Part shown: positions 12,540 to 24,420 of the stretch, piece by piece | How positions within the stretch are numbered: position 1 is the stretch's first letter | How the letters are laid out: each line of letters begins with the position of its first letter | Source of the DNA: Rhabditoides inermis | Lineage: Eukaryota; Nematoda; Chromadorea; Rhabditida; Rhabditidae | Length of the DNA: 64,000 nt | Assembly: GCA_963966185.1 (NCBI GenBank) | Contig: CAWZYM010000329.1 | Coordinates: forward strand, 587,501 to 651,500 | Reading direction: 5' to 3' | The notes under the pieces: model-generated | The model's input: only the letters and a program-made list of their open reading frames with translations | The model's database searches: none | What the model was told of the DNA's origin: nothing | Translations under genes and position numbers: made by a program

Positions 12540-13837
12540 CGGCTGACAGTAGCTGTTCGTGGCAGACGTAGCAACTCGTAGATGTTCGTGGATTGTGGCT
12601 TTCGCAGCTGACAGTTGTTCGTGGCGGCTCGTAGCTGTTCGTGGCTGACGTTGCAACTCGTAAATGCTCGTGGGTTGTGGCTCTCGCGGCTGACTTCTTC
12701 GTGGCGGCTCGTAGCTGTTCGTGGCTGACGTTACAACTCGTAGATGTTCGTGTATTGTGGTTTTCGTGGCTGATAGATGTTCGTGGCGGCTCGTAGCTGT
12801 TCCTGGCTCACGTTGCAACTCGTAGATGTTCGTGGATTGTGGCTCTCGCGGCTGACAGTTGTTCGTGGCGGCTCGTAGCTGTTTGTGGCTGAAGTTGAAA
12901 CTCGTAGATGTTCGTGGATTGTGACTCTCGCGGCTGACAGTTGTTTGTGGCGGCTCGTAGCTGTTCGTGGCTCACGTTGCAACTCGTAGATGTTCGTGGA
13001 TTGTGGCTCTCGCGGCTGACAGTTGTTCGTGGCGGCTCGTAGCTGTTCGTGGCTGACGTTACAACCCGTAGATGTTCGTGGATTGTGGTTTTTGCGGCTG
13101 ATAGATGTTCGTGGCGGCTCGTAGCTGTTTGTGGCTGAAGTTGAAACTCGTAGATGTTTGTGGATTGTGACTCTCGCGACTGACAGTTGTTCGTGGCGGC
13201 TCGTAGCTGTTCGTGACTCACGTTGCAACTCGTAGATGTTCGTGGTTTGTGGCTCTCGCGGCTGACAGTTGTTCGTGGCGGCTCGTAGCTGTTTGTGGCT
13301 GAAGTTGAAACTCGTAGATGTTCGTGGATTGTGACTCTCGCGGCTGACAGTTGTTCGTGGCGGCTCGTAGCTGTTCGTGGCTCACGTTGCAACTCGTAGA
13401 TGTTCGTGGACTGTGGCTCTCGCGGCTGACAGTTGTTCGTGGCGGCTCGTAGCTGTTTGTGGCTGACGTTACAACTCGTAGATATTCGTGGATTGTGGTT
13501 TTCGCGGCTGATAGATGTTCGTGGCGGCTCGTAGCTGTTCGTGGCTGACGTTGCAACTCGTAGATGTTCGTGGATTGTGGCTCTCGCGGCTGACAGTTGT
13601 TCGTGGCGGCTCGTAGCTGTTTGTGGCTGAAGTTGAAACTCGTAGATGTTCGTGGATTGTGACTCTCGCGGCTGACAGTGGTTCGTGGCGGCTCGTAGCT
13701 GTTCGTGGCTCACGTTGCAACTCGTAGATGTTTGTGGATTGTGGCTCTCGCGGCTGACAGTTGTTCGTGGCGGCTCGTAGCTGTTCGTGGCTGAAGTTGC
13801 AACTCGTAGATGTTCGTGGATTGTGGTTCTCGCGGCT
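12540..13837 (+). repeat. Higher-order repeat, 1,293 bp, copy 2
   Basis: Tandem partner of 11,247-12,539, with the same 65-mer (near 12,547) and 80-mer. It diverges near 13,840, where GATAGATG follows GGTTCTCGCGGCT instead of GACAGTAG. Confidence 0.9.
12971..13052 (+). repeat. Representative 82-bp monomer
   Basis: Given as the reference unit for the array. TGTTCGTGG occurs at monomer positions 21-29, 54-62 and 74-82, so spacings are 33, 20 and 29 bp, summing to 82. The 20-bp segment ending at position 62 and the one ending at position 82 resemble each other (both read GGCT, eight bases, then TTCGTGG and a C), which suggests the monomer grew from a shorter ancestral repeat. Composition is skewed: T exceeds A 26 to 9 and G exceeds C 28 to 19. 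Nine CpG dinucleotides were counted. Confidence 0.9.
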
Positions 13838-14397
13838 GATAGATGTTCGTGGCGGCTCGTGGCTGTTTGTAACTGAAGTTGAAACTCGTAGCTGTTTGTG
13901 GATTGTGGCTCTCGCGGCTGACAGTTATTCGTGGCGGCTCGTAGCTGTTCGTGGCTGACGTTACAACTCGTAGATGTTCGTGGATTGTGGCTCTCGCGAC
14001 TGACAGTTGTTCGTGGTGGCTCGTAGCTGTTCGTGGCTGACGTTTAACTCGTAGATGTTCGTGGATTGTGGTATTCGCAGCTGATAGATGTTCGTGGCGG
14101 CTCGTAGCTGTTCGTGGCTGACGTTACAACTCGTAGATATTCGTGGAATGTGGTTTTCGCGGCTGATAGATGTTCGTGGCGGCTCGTAGCTGTTCGTGGC
14201 TGACGTTGCAACTCGTAGATGTTCGTGAATTGTGGCTCTCGCGGCTGACAGTTGTTCGTGGCGGCTCGTAGCTGTTCGTGGCAGACGTAGCAACTCGTAG
14301 ATGTTCGTGGATTGTGGCTTTCGCAGCTGACAGTTGTTCGTGGCGGCTCGTAGCTGTTCGTGGCTGACGTTGCAACTCGTAGATGCTCGTATTTTTT

Positions 14398-15878
14398 GGC
14401 TCTTGCGGCTGACTTCTTCGTGGCGGCTCGTAGCTGTTCGTGGCTGACGTTTTAACTCGTAGATGTTCGTGTATTGTGGTTTTCGTGGCTGATAGATGTT
14501 CGTGGCGGCTCGTAGCTGTTCGTGGCTGACGTTACAACTCGTAGATTTTCGTGGATTGTGACTCTCGCGGCTGACAGTTGTTCGTGGCGGCTCGTAGCTG
14601 TTCGTGGCTGACGTTCAACTCGTAGATGTTCGTGGATTGTGGTTTTCGCAGCTGATAGATGTTCGTGGCGGCTCGTAGCTGTTTGTGGCTGACGTTACAG
14701 CTCGTAGATATTCGTGGATTGTGGTTTTCGCGGCTGATAGATGTTCGTGGCGGCTCGTAGTTGTTCGTGGCTGACGTTGCAACTCGTAGATGTTCGTGGA
14801 TTGTGGCTCTCGCAGCTGACAGTTGTTCGTGGCGGCTCGTAGCTGTTTGTGGCTGAAGTTGAAACTCGTAGATGTTCGTGGATTGTGACTCTCGCGGCTG
14901 ACAGTTGTTCGTGGCGGCTCGTAGCTGTTCGTGGCTCACGTTGCAACTCGTAGATGTTCGTGGATTGTGGCTCTCGCGGCTGACAGTTGTTCGTGGCGGC
15001 TTGTAGCTGTTCGTGGCTGAAGTTGCAACTTGTAGATGTTCGTGGATTGTGGTTCTCGCGGCTGATAGATGTTTGTGGCGGCTCGTGGCTGTTTGTAACT
15101 GAAGTTGAAACTCGTAGCTGTTCGTGGATTGTGGCTCTCGCGGCTGACAGTTATTCGTGGCGGCTCGTAGCTGTTCGTGGCTGACGTTACAACTCGTAGA
15201 TATTCGTGGATTGTGGCTCTCGCGGCTGACAGTTGTTCGTGGTGGCTCGTAGCTGTTTGTAACTGAAGTTGAAACTCGTAGCTGTTCGTGGATTGTGGCT
15301 CTCGCGGCTGACAGTAGCTGTTCGTGGCAGACGTAGCAACTCGTAGATGTTCGTGGATTGTGGCTTTCGCAGCTGACAGTTGTTCGTGGCGGCTCGTAGC
15401 TGTTCGTGGCTGACGTTGCAACTCGTAAATGCTCGTGGATTGTGGCTCTCGCGGCTGACTTCTTCGTGGCGGCTCGTAGCTGTTCGTGGCTGACGTTACA
15501 ACTCGTAAATGTTCGTGTATTGTGGTTTTCGTGGCTGATAGATGTTCGTGGCGGCTCGTAGCTGTTCCTGGCTCACGTTGCAACTCGTAGATGTTCGTGG
15601 ATTGTGGCTCTCGCGGCTGACAGTTGTTCGTGGCGGCTCGTAGCTGTTTGTGGCTGAAGTTGAAACTCGTAGATGTTCGTGGATTGTGACTCTCGCGGCT
15701 GACAGTTGTTCGTGGCGGCTCGTAGCTGTTCGTGGCTCACGTTGCAACTCGTAGATGTTCGTGGATTGTGGCTCTCGCGGCTGACAGTTGTTCGTGGCGG
15801 ATCGTAGCTGTTCGTGGCTGACGTTACAACTCGTAGATGTTCGTGGATTGTGGTTTTTGCGGCTGATAGATGTTCGTG
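14398..15878 (+). repeat. Spaced higher-order repeat, 4,058-bp distance, copy 2
   Basis: Partner of 10,340-11,820. Divergence near 15,880 is abrupt: GGCGGCT joins GACAGTAGCTG directly, giving another 65-mer-type junction. A degenerate monomer just upstream reads CTCGTATTTTTTGGC (about 14,387). Confidence 0.8.
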
Positions 15879-17264
15879 GCGGCTGACAGTAGCTGTTCGT
15901 GGCAGACGTAGCAACTCGTAGATGTTCGTGGATTGTGACTCTCGCGACTGACAGTTGTTCGTGGCGGCTCGTAGCTGTTCGTGGCTGACGTTGCAACTCG
16001 TAAATGCTCGTGGATTGTGGCTCTCGCGGCTGACTTCTTCGTGGCGGCTCGTAGCTGTTCGTGGCTGACGTTACAACTCGTAAATGTTCGTGTATTGTGG
16101 TTTTCGTGGCTGACAGTTGTTCGTGGCGGCTCGTAGCTGTTCGTGGCTCACGTTGCAACTCGTAGATGTTCGTGGATTGTGGCTCTCGCGGCTGACAGTT
16201 GTTCGTGGCGGCTCGTAGCTGTTTGTGGCTGACGTTACAACTCGTAGATATTCGTGGATTGTGGTTTTCGCGGCTGATAGATGTTCGTGGCGGCTCGTAG
16301 CTGTTTGTGGCTGAAGTTGAAACTCGTAGCTGTTCGTGGATTGTGACTCTCGCGACTGACAGTTGTTCGTGGCGGCTCGTAGCTGTTTGTGGCTGAAGTT
16401 GAAACTCGTAGATGTTCGTGGATTGTGACTCTCGCGGCTGACAGTTGTTCGTGGCGGCTCGTAGCTGTTTGTGGCTGAAGTTGAAACTCGTAGATGTTCG
16501 TGGATTGTGACTCTCGCGGCTGACAGTTGTTCGTGGCGGCTCGTAGCTGTTCGTGGCTCACGTTGCAACTCGTAGATGTTCGTGGATTGTGGCTCTCGCG
16601 GCTGACAGTTGTTCGTGGCGGCTCGTAGCTGTTTGTGGCTGACGTTACAACTCGTAGATATTCGTGGATTGTGGTTTTCGCGGCTGACAGTTGTTCGTGG
16701 CGGCTCGTAGCTGTTCGTGGCTGACGTTACAACTCGTAGATATTCGTGGATTGTGGCTCTCGCGGCTGACAGTTGTTCGTGGTGGCTCGTAGCTGTTCGT
16801 GGCTGACGTTTAACTTGTAGATGTTCGTGGAATGTGGTATTCGCAGCTGATAGATGTTCGTGGCGGCTCGTAGCTGTTCGTGGCTGACGTTACAACTCGT
16901 AGATATTCGTGGATTGTGGTTTTCGCGGCTGATAGATGTTTGTGGCGGCTCGTGGCTGTTTGTAACTGAAGTTGAAACTCGTAGCTGTTCGTGGATTGTG
17001 GCTCTCGCGGCTGACAGTTATTCGTGGCGGCTCGTAGCTGTTCGTGGCTGACGTTACAACTCGTAGATATTCGTGGATTGTGGCTCTCGCGGCTGACAGT
17101 TGTTCGTGGTGGCTCGTAGCTGTTTGTAACTGAAGTTGAAACTCGTAGCTGTTCGTGGATTGTGGCTCTCGCGGCTGACAGTAGCTGTTCGTGGCAGACG
17201 TAGCAACTCGTAGATGTTCGTGGATTGTGGCTTTCGCAGCTGACAGTTGTTCGTGGCGGCTCGT

Positions 17265-18285
17265 AGCTGTTTGTAACTGAAGTTGAAACTCGTAGCTGTT
17301 CGTGGATTGTGGCTCTCGCGGCTGACAGTAGCTGTTCGTGGCAGACGTAGCAACTCGTAGATGTTCGTGGATTGTGGCTTTCGCAGCTGACAGTTGTTCG
17401 TGGCGGCTCGTAGCTGTTCGTGGCTGACGTTGCAACTCGTAAATGCTCGTGGATTGTGGCTCTCGCGGCTGACTTCTTCGTGGCGGCTCGTAGCTGTTCG
17501 TGGCTGACGTTACAACTCGTAAATGTTCGTGTATTGTGGTTTTCGTGGCTGATAGATGTTCGTGGCGGCTCGTAGCTGTTCCTGGCTCACGTTGCAACTC
17601 GTAGATGTTCGTGAATTGTGGCTCTCGCGGCTGACAGTTGTTCGTGGCGGCTCGTAGCTGTTTGTGGCTGAAGTTGAAACTCGTAGATGTTCGTGGATTG
17701 TGACTCTCGCGGCTGACAGTTGTTCGTGGCGGCTCGTAGCTGTTCGTGGCTCACGTTGCAACTCGTAGATGTTCGTGGATTGTGGCTCTCGCGGCTGACA
17801 GTTGTTCGTGGCGGATCGTAGCTGTTCGTGGCTGACGTTACAACTCGTAGATGTTCGTGGATTGTGGTTTTTGCGGCTGATAGATGTTCGTGGCGGCTCG
17901 TAGCTGTTTGTGGCTGAAGTTGAAACTCGTAGATGTTCGTGGATTGTGACTCTCGCGACTGACAGTTGTTCGTGGCGGCTCGTAGCTGTTCGTGACTCAC
18001 GTTGCAACTCGTAGATGTTCGTGGATTGTGGCTATCGCGGCTGACAGTTGTTCGTGGCGGCTCGTAGCTGTTTGTGGCTGAAGTTGAAACTCGTAGATGT
18101 TCGTGGATTGTGACTCTCGCGGCTGACAGTTGTTCGTGGCGGCTCGTAGCTGTTCGTGGCTCACGTTGCAACTCGTAGATGTTCGTGGATTGTGGCTCTC
18201 GCGGCTGACAGTTGTTCGTGGCGGCTCGTAGCTGTTTGTGGCTGACGTTACAACTCGTAGATATTCGTGGATTGTGGTTTTCGCG
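17265..18285 (+). repeat. Spaced repeat, 1,785-bp distance, copy 1
   Basis: Aligns with 19,050-20,070 at 1,785 bp. The rare variant GGCTATCGCGG at about 18,031 recurs at about 19,816 and, at 3,018 bp from the first, at about 21,049. I saw it nowhere else, so it tags three related copies. Just upstream, GACAGTAGCTG appears twice 147 bp apart (about 17,180 and 17,327), an 82-mer plus 65-mer pair duplicated as a unit. Confidence 0.8.
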
Positions 18286-19049
18286 GCTGATAGATGTTCG
18301 TTGCGGCTCGTAGCTGTTCGTGGCTGACGTTGCAACTCGTAGATGTTCGTGGATTGTGGCTCTCGCGGCTGACAGTTGTTCGTGGCGGCTCGTAGCTGTT
18401 TGTGGCTGAAGTTGAAACTCGTAGATGTTCGTGGATTGTGACTCTCGCGGCTGACAGTTGTTCGTGGCGGCTCGTAGCTGTTCGTGGCTCACGTTGCAAC
18501 TCGTAGATGTTCGTGGATTGTGGCTCTCGCGGCTGACAGTTGTTCGTGGCGGCTCGTAGCTGTTCGTGGCTGAAGTTGCAACTCGTAGATGTTCGTGGAT
18601 TGTGGTTCTCGCGGCTGATAGATGTTCGTGGCGGCTCGTGGCTGTTTGTAACTGAAGTTGAAACTCGTAGCTGTTCGTGGATTGTGGCTCTCGCGGCTGA
18701 CAGTTATTCGTGGCGGCTCGTAGCTGTTCGTGGCTGACGTTACAACTCGTAGATATTCGTGGATTGTGGCTCTCGCGGCTGATAGATGTTCGTGGCGGCT
18801 CGTAGCTGTTCGTGGCTGACGTTACAACTCGTAGATATTCGTGGATTGTGGTTTTCGCGGCTGATAGATTTTTGTGGCGGCTCGTGGCTGTTTGTAACTG
18901 AAGTTGAAACTCGTAGCTGTTCGTGGATTGTGGCTCTCGCGGCTGACAGTTATTCGTGGCGGCTCGTAGCTGTTCGTGGCTGACGTTACAACTCGTAGAT
19001 ATTCGTGGATTGTGGCTCTCGCGGCTGACATTTGTTCGTGGTGGCTCGT

Positions 19050-20070
19050 AGCTGTTTGTAACTGAAGTTGAAACTCGTAGCTGTTCGTGGATTGTGGCTC
19101 TCGCGGCTGACAGTAGCTGTTCGTGGCAGACGTAGCAACTCGTAGATGTTCGTGGATTGTGGCTTTCGCAGCTGACAGTTGTTCGTGGCGGCTCGTAGCT
19201 GTTCGTGGCTGACGTTGCAACTCGTAAATGCTCGTGGATTGTGGCTCTCGCGGCTGACTTCTTCGTGGCGGCTCGTAGCTGTTCGTGGCTGACGTTACAA
19301 CTCGTAAATGTTCGTGTATTGTGGTTTTCGTGGCTGATAGATGTTCGTGGCGGCTCGTAGCTGTTCCTGGCTCACGTTGCAACTCGTAGATGTTCGTGGA
19401 TTGTGGGTCTCGCGGCTGACAGTTGTTCGTGGCGGCTCGTAGCTGTTTGTGGCTGAAGTTGAAACTCGTAGATGTTCGTGGATTGTGACTCTCGCGGCTG
19501 ACAGTTGTTCGTGGCGGCTCGTAGCTGTTCGTGGCTCACGTTGCAACTCGTAGATGTTCGTGGATTGTGGCTCTCGCGGCTGACAGTTGTTCGTGGCGGA
19601 TCGTAGCTGTTCGTGGCTGACGTTACAACTCGTAGATGTTCGTGGATTGTGGTTTTTGCGGCTGATAGATGTTCGTGGCGGCTCGTAGCTGTTTGTGGCT
19701 GAAGTTGAAACTCGTAGCTGTTCGTGGATTGTGACTCTCGCGACTGACAGTTGTTCGTGGCGGCTCGTAGCTGTTCGTGACTCACGTTGCAACTCGTAGA
19801 TGTTCGTGGATTGTGGCTATCGCGGCTGACAGTTGTTCGTGGCGGCTCGTAGCTGTTTGTGGCTGAAGTTGAAACTCGTAGATGTTCGTGGATTGTGACT
19901 CTCGCGGCTGACAGTTGTTCGTGGCGGCTCGTAGCTGTTCGTGGCTCACGTTGCAACTCGTAGATGTTCGTGGATTGTGGCTCTCGCGGCTGACAGTTGT
20001 TCGTGGCGGCTCGTAGCTGTTTGTGGCTGACGTTACAACTCGTAGATATTCGTGGATTGTGGTTTTCGCG
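19050..20070 (+). repeat. Spaced repeat, 1,785-bp distance, copy 2
   Basis: Partner of 17,265-18,285, sharing the GGCTATCGCGG tag. It leaves the alignment near 20,070, where GACAGTTG follows GGTTTTCGCGGCT. That pairing breaks the usual link between GGTTTTCG and GATAGATG, so this is a candidate recombinant monomer. Confidence 0.78.
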
Positions 20071-21664
20071 GCTGACAGTTGTTCGTGGCGGCTCGTAGCT
20101 GTTCGTGGCTGACGTTACAACTCGTAGATATTCGTGGATTGTGGCTCTCGCGGCTGACAGTTGTTCGTGGTGGCTCGTAGCTGTTCGTGGCTGACGTTTA
20201 ACTTGTAGATGTTCGTGGAATGTGGTATTCGCAGCTGATAGATGTTCGTGGCGGCTCGTAGCTGTTCGTGGCTGACGTTACAACTCGTAGATATTCGTGG
20301 ATTGTGGTTTTCGCGGCTGATAGATGTTTGTGGCGGCTCGTAGCTATTCGTGGCTGACGTTGCAATTCGTAGAAGTTCGTGAATTGTGGCTCTCGCGGCT
20401 GACAGTTGTTCGTGGCGGCTCTTAGCTGTTTGTGGCTGAAGTTGAAACTCGTAGATGTTCGTGGATTGTGACTCTCGCGGCTGACAGTTGTTTGTGGCGG
20501 CTCGTAGCTGTTCGTGGCTCACGTTGCAACTCGTAGATGTTCGTGGATTGTGGCTCTCGCGGCTGACAGTTGTTCGTGGCGGCTCGTAGCTGTTCGTGGC
20601 TGAAGTTGCAACTCGTAGATGTTCGTGGATTGTGGTTCTCGCGGCTGATAGATGTTCGTGGCGGCTCGTGGCTGTTTGTAACTGAAGTTGAAACTCGTAG
20701 CTGTTCGTGGATTGTGGTATTCGCAGCTGATAGATGTTCGTGGCGGCTCGTAGCTGTTCGTGGCTGACGTTACAACTCGTAGATATTCGTGGATTGTGGT
20801 TTTCGCGGCTGAAAGATGTTCGTGGCGGCTTGTAGCTGTTCGTGGCTGACGTTGCAACTCGTAGATGTTCGTGGATTGTGGCTCTCGCGGCTGACAGTTG
20901 TTCGTGGCGGCTCGTATGTAGCTGTTTGTGGCTGAAGTTGAAACTCGTAGATGTTCGTGGATTGTGACTCTCGCGACTGACAGTTGTTCGTGGCGGCTCG
21001 TAGCTGTTCGTGACTCACGTTGCAACTCGTAGATGTTCGTGGATTGTGGCTATCGCGGCTGACAGTTGTTCGTGGCGGCTCGTAGCTGTTTGTGGCTGAA
21101 GTTGAAACTCGTAGATGTTCGTGGATTGTGACTCTCGCGGCTGACAGTTGTTCGTGGCGGCTCGTAGCTGTTCGTGGCTCACGTTGCAACTCGTAGATGT
21201 TCGTGGATTGTGGCTCTCGCGGCTGACAGTTGTTCGTGGCGGCTCGTAGCTGTTTGTGGCTGACGTTACAACTCGTAGATATTCGTGGATTGTGGTTTTC
21301 GCGGCTGATAGATGTTCGTTGCGGCTCGTAGCTGTTCGTGGCTGACGTTGCAACTCGTAGATGTTTGTGGATTAAGGCTCTCGCGGCTGATAGTTGTTCG
21401 TGGCGGCTCGTAGCTGTTTGTGGCTGAAGTTGAAACTCGTAGATGTTCGTGGATTGTGACTCTCGCGGCTGACAGTTGTTCGTGGCGGCTCGTAGCTGTT
21501 CGTGGCTGACGTTACAACTCGTAGATATTCGTGGATTGTGGCTCTCGCGGCTGACAGTTGTTCGTGGTGGCTCGTAGCTGTTCGTGGCTGACGTTTAACT
21601 TGTAGATGTTCGTGGAATGTGGTATTCGCAGCTGATAGATGTTCGTGGCGGCTCGTAGCTGTTC

Positions 21665-22805
21665 GTGGCTGACGTTACAACTCGTAGATGTTCGTGGATT
21701 GTGGTTTTCGCGGCTGATAGATGTTTGTGGCGGCTCGTAGCTATTCGTGGCTGACGTTGCAACTCGTAGAAGTTCGTGAATTGTGGCTCTCGCGGCTGAC
21801 AGTTGTTCGTGGCGGCTCTTAGCTGTTTGTGGCTGAAGTTGAAACTCGTAGATGTTCGTGGATTGTGACTCTCGCGGCTGACAGTTGTTCGTGGCGGCTC
21901 GTAGCTGTTCGTGGCTCACGTTGCAACTCGTAGATGTTCGTGGATTGTGGCTCTCGCGGCTGACAGTTGTTCGTGGCGGCTCGTAGCTGTTCGTGGCTGA
22001 AGTTGCAACTCGTAGATGTTCGTGGATTGTGGTTCTCGCGGCTGATAGATGTTCGTGGCGGCTCGTGGCTGTTTGTAACTGAAGTTGAAACTCGTAGCTG
22101 TTCGTGGATTGTGGTATTCGCAGCTGATAGATGTTCGTGGCGGCTCGTAGCTGTTCGTGGCTGACGTTACAACTCGTAGATATTCGTGGATTGTGGTTTT
22201 CGCGGCTGAAAGATGTTCGTGGCGGCTTGTAGCTGTTCGTGGCTGACGTTGCAACTCGTAGATGTTCGTGGATTGTGGCTCTCGCGGCTGACAGTTGTTC
22301 GTGGCGGCTCGTATGTAGCTGTTTGTGGCTGAAGTTGAAACTCGTAGATGTTCGTGGATTGTGACTCTCGCGGCTGACAGTTGTTCGTGTCGGCTCGTAG
22401 CTGTTTGTGGCTGAAGTTGAAACTCGTAGATGTTCGTGGATTGTGACTCTCGCGGCTGACAGTTGTTCGTGGCGGCTCGTAGCTGTTCGTGGCTCACGTT
22501 GCACTTCGTAGATGTTCGTGGATTGTGGCTCTCGCGGCTGACAGTTGTTCGTGGCGGCTCGTAGCTGTTCGTGGCTAAAGTTGCAACTCGTAGATGTTCG
22601 TGGATTGTGGTTCTCGCGGCTGATAGATGTTCGTGGCGGCTCGTGGCTGTTTGTAACTGAAGTTGAAACTCGTAGCTGTTCGTGGATTGTGGCTCTCGCG
22701 GCTGACAGTTATTCGTGGCGGCTCGTAGCTGTTCGTGGCAGACGTAGACACTCGTAGATGTTCGTGGATTGTGGCTTTCGCAGCTGACAGTTGTTCGTGG
22801 CAGCT
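21665..22805 (+). repeat. Higher-order repeat, 1,615 bp, copy 1
   Basis: Aligns with 23,280-24,420 at 1,615 bp. That spacing equals 20 monomers minus 25 bp: an 80-mer (minus 2), a CTCGTATGTAGCTG monomer (plus 4, near 22,311), a 62-bp monomer whose junction is at 22,962/22,963 (minus 20), and a 75-mer near 23,168 (minus 7). A less complete relative lies 1,397 bp upstream (about 20,570 to 21,967). Confidence 0.86.
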
Positions 22806-23279
22806 CGTAGCTGTTCGTGGCTGACGTTGCAACTCGTAGATGCTCGTGGATTGTGGCTCTCGCGGCTGACTTCTTCGTGGCGGCTCGTAGCTGTTCGTGG
22901 CTGACGTTACAACTCGTAGATGTTCGTGTATTGTGGTTTTCGTGGCTGATAGATGTTCGTGGCTGACGTTACAACTCGTAGATGTTCGTGGATTGTGGTA
23001 TTCGAGGATGATAGATGTTCTTGGCGGCTCGTAGCTGTTCGTGGCTGACGTTGCAACTCGTAGATCGTCGTGGATTGTGGTATTCGCAGTTGATAGATGT
23101 TCGTGGCGGCTCGTAGCTGTTCGTGGCTGACGTTGCAACTCGTAGATGTTCGTGGATTGTGGTTTTCGCAGCTGTTCGTGGCGGCTCGGAGCTGTTCGTG
23201 GCTGACGTTACAACTCGTAGATGTTCGTGGATTGTGGTTTTCGCAGCTGATAGATGTTCGTGGCGGATCGTAGCTGTTT

Positions 23280-24420
23280 GTGGCTGACGTTACAACTCGT
23301 AGATATTCGTGGATTGTGGTTTTCGCGGCTGATAGATGTTTGTGGCGGCTCGTAGCTATTCGTGGCTGACGTTGCAACTCGTAGAAGTTCGTGAATTGTG
23401 GCTCTCGCGGCTGACAGTTGTTCGTGGCGGCTCTTAGCTGTTTGTGGCTGAAGTTGAAACTCGTAGATGTTCGTGGATTGTGACTCTCGCGGCTGACAGT
23501 TGTTCGTGGCGGCTCGTAGCTGTTCGTGGCTCACGTTGCAACTCGTAGATGTTCGTGGATTGTGGCTCTCGCGGCTGACAGTTGTTCGTGGCGGCTCGTA
23601 GCTGTTCGTGGCTGAAGTTGCAACTCGTAGATGTTCGTGGATTGTGGTTCTCGCGGCTGATAGATGTTCGTGGCGGCTCGTGGCTGTTTGTAACTGAAGT
23701 TGAAACTCGTAGCTGTTCGTGGATTGTGGTATTCGCAGCTGATAGATGTTCGTGGCGGCTCGTAGCTGTTCGTGGCTGACGTTACAACTCGTAGATATTC
23801 GTGGATTGTGGTTTTCGCGGCTGAAAGATGTTCGTGGCGGCTTGTAGCTGTTCGTGGCTGACGTTGCAACTCGTAGATGTTCGTGGATTGTGGCTCTCGC
23901 GGCTGACAGTTGTTCGTGGCGGCTCGTATGTAGCTGTTTGTGGCTGAAGTTGAAACTCGTAGATGTTCGTGGATTGTGACTCTCGCGGCTGACAGTTGTT
24001 CGTGTCGGCTCGTAGCTGTTTGTGGCTGAAGTTGAAACTCGTAGATGTTCGTGGATTGTGACTCTCGCGGCTGACAGTTGTTCGTGGCGGCTCGTAGCTG
24101 TTCGTGGCTCACGTTGCACTTCGTAGATGTTCGTGGATTGTGGCTCTCGCGGCTGACAGTTGTTCGTGGCGGCTCGTAGCTGTTCGTGGCTAAAGTTGCA
24201 ACTCGTAGATGTTCGTGGATTGTGGTTCTCGCGGCTGATAGATGTTCGTGGCGGCTCGTGGCTGTTTGTAACTGAAGTTGAAACTCGTAGCTGTTCGTGG
24301 ATTGTGGCTCTCGCGGCTGACAGTTATTCGTGGCGGCTCGTAGCTGTTCGTGGCAGACGTAGACACTCGTAGATGTTCGTGGATTGTGGCTTTCGCAGCT
24401 GACAGTTGTTCGTGGCGGCT
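23280..24420 (+). repeat. Higher-order repeat, 1,615 bp, copy 2
   Basis: Partner of 21,665-22,805, carrying the same GCACTTCGTAG variant and the same 4-bp expanded CTCGTATGTAG monomer. It then switches near 24,420-24,440 to a GTAGATCGTCGTGG monomer. Confidence 0.85.

Noticed and set aside
12971..13052. CENP-B box, because of the repeated TTCG core
   Set aside because: Checking the 17-bp box around each TTCG on both strands, the required A and CGGG positions are not met. A centromeric role is therefore not supported by this motif.
12971..13052. G-quadruplex potential of the G/T-rich strand
   Set aside because: No runs of three or more G in the monomer.
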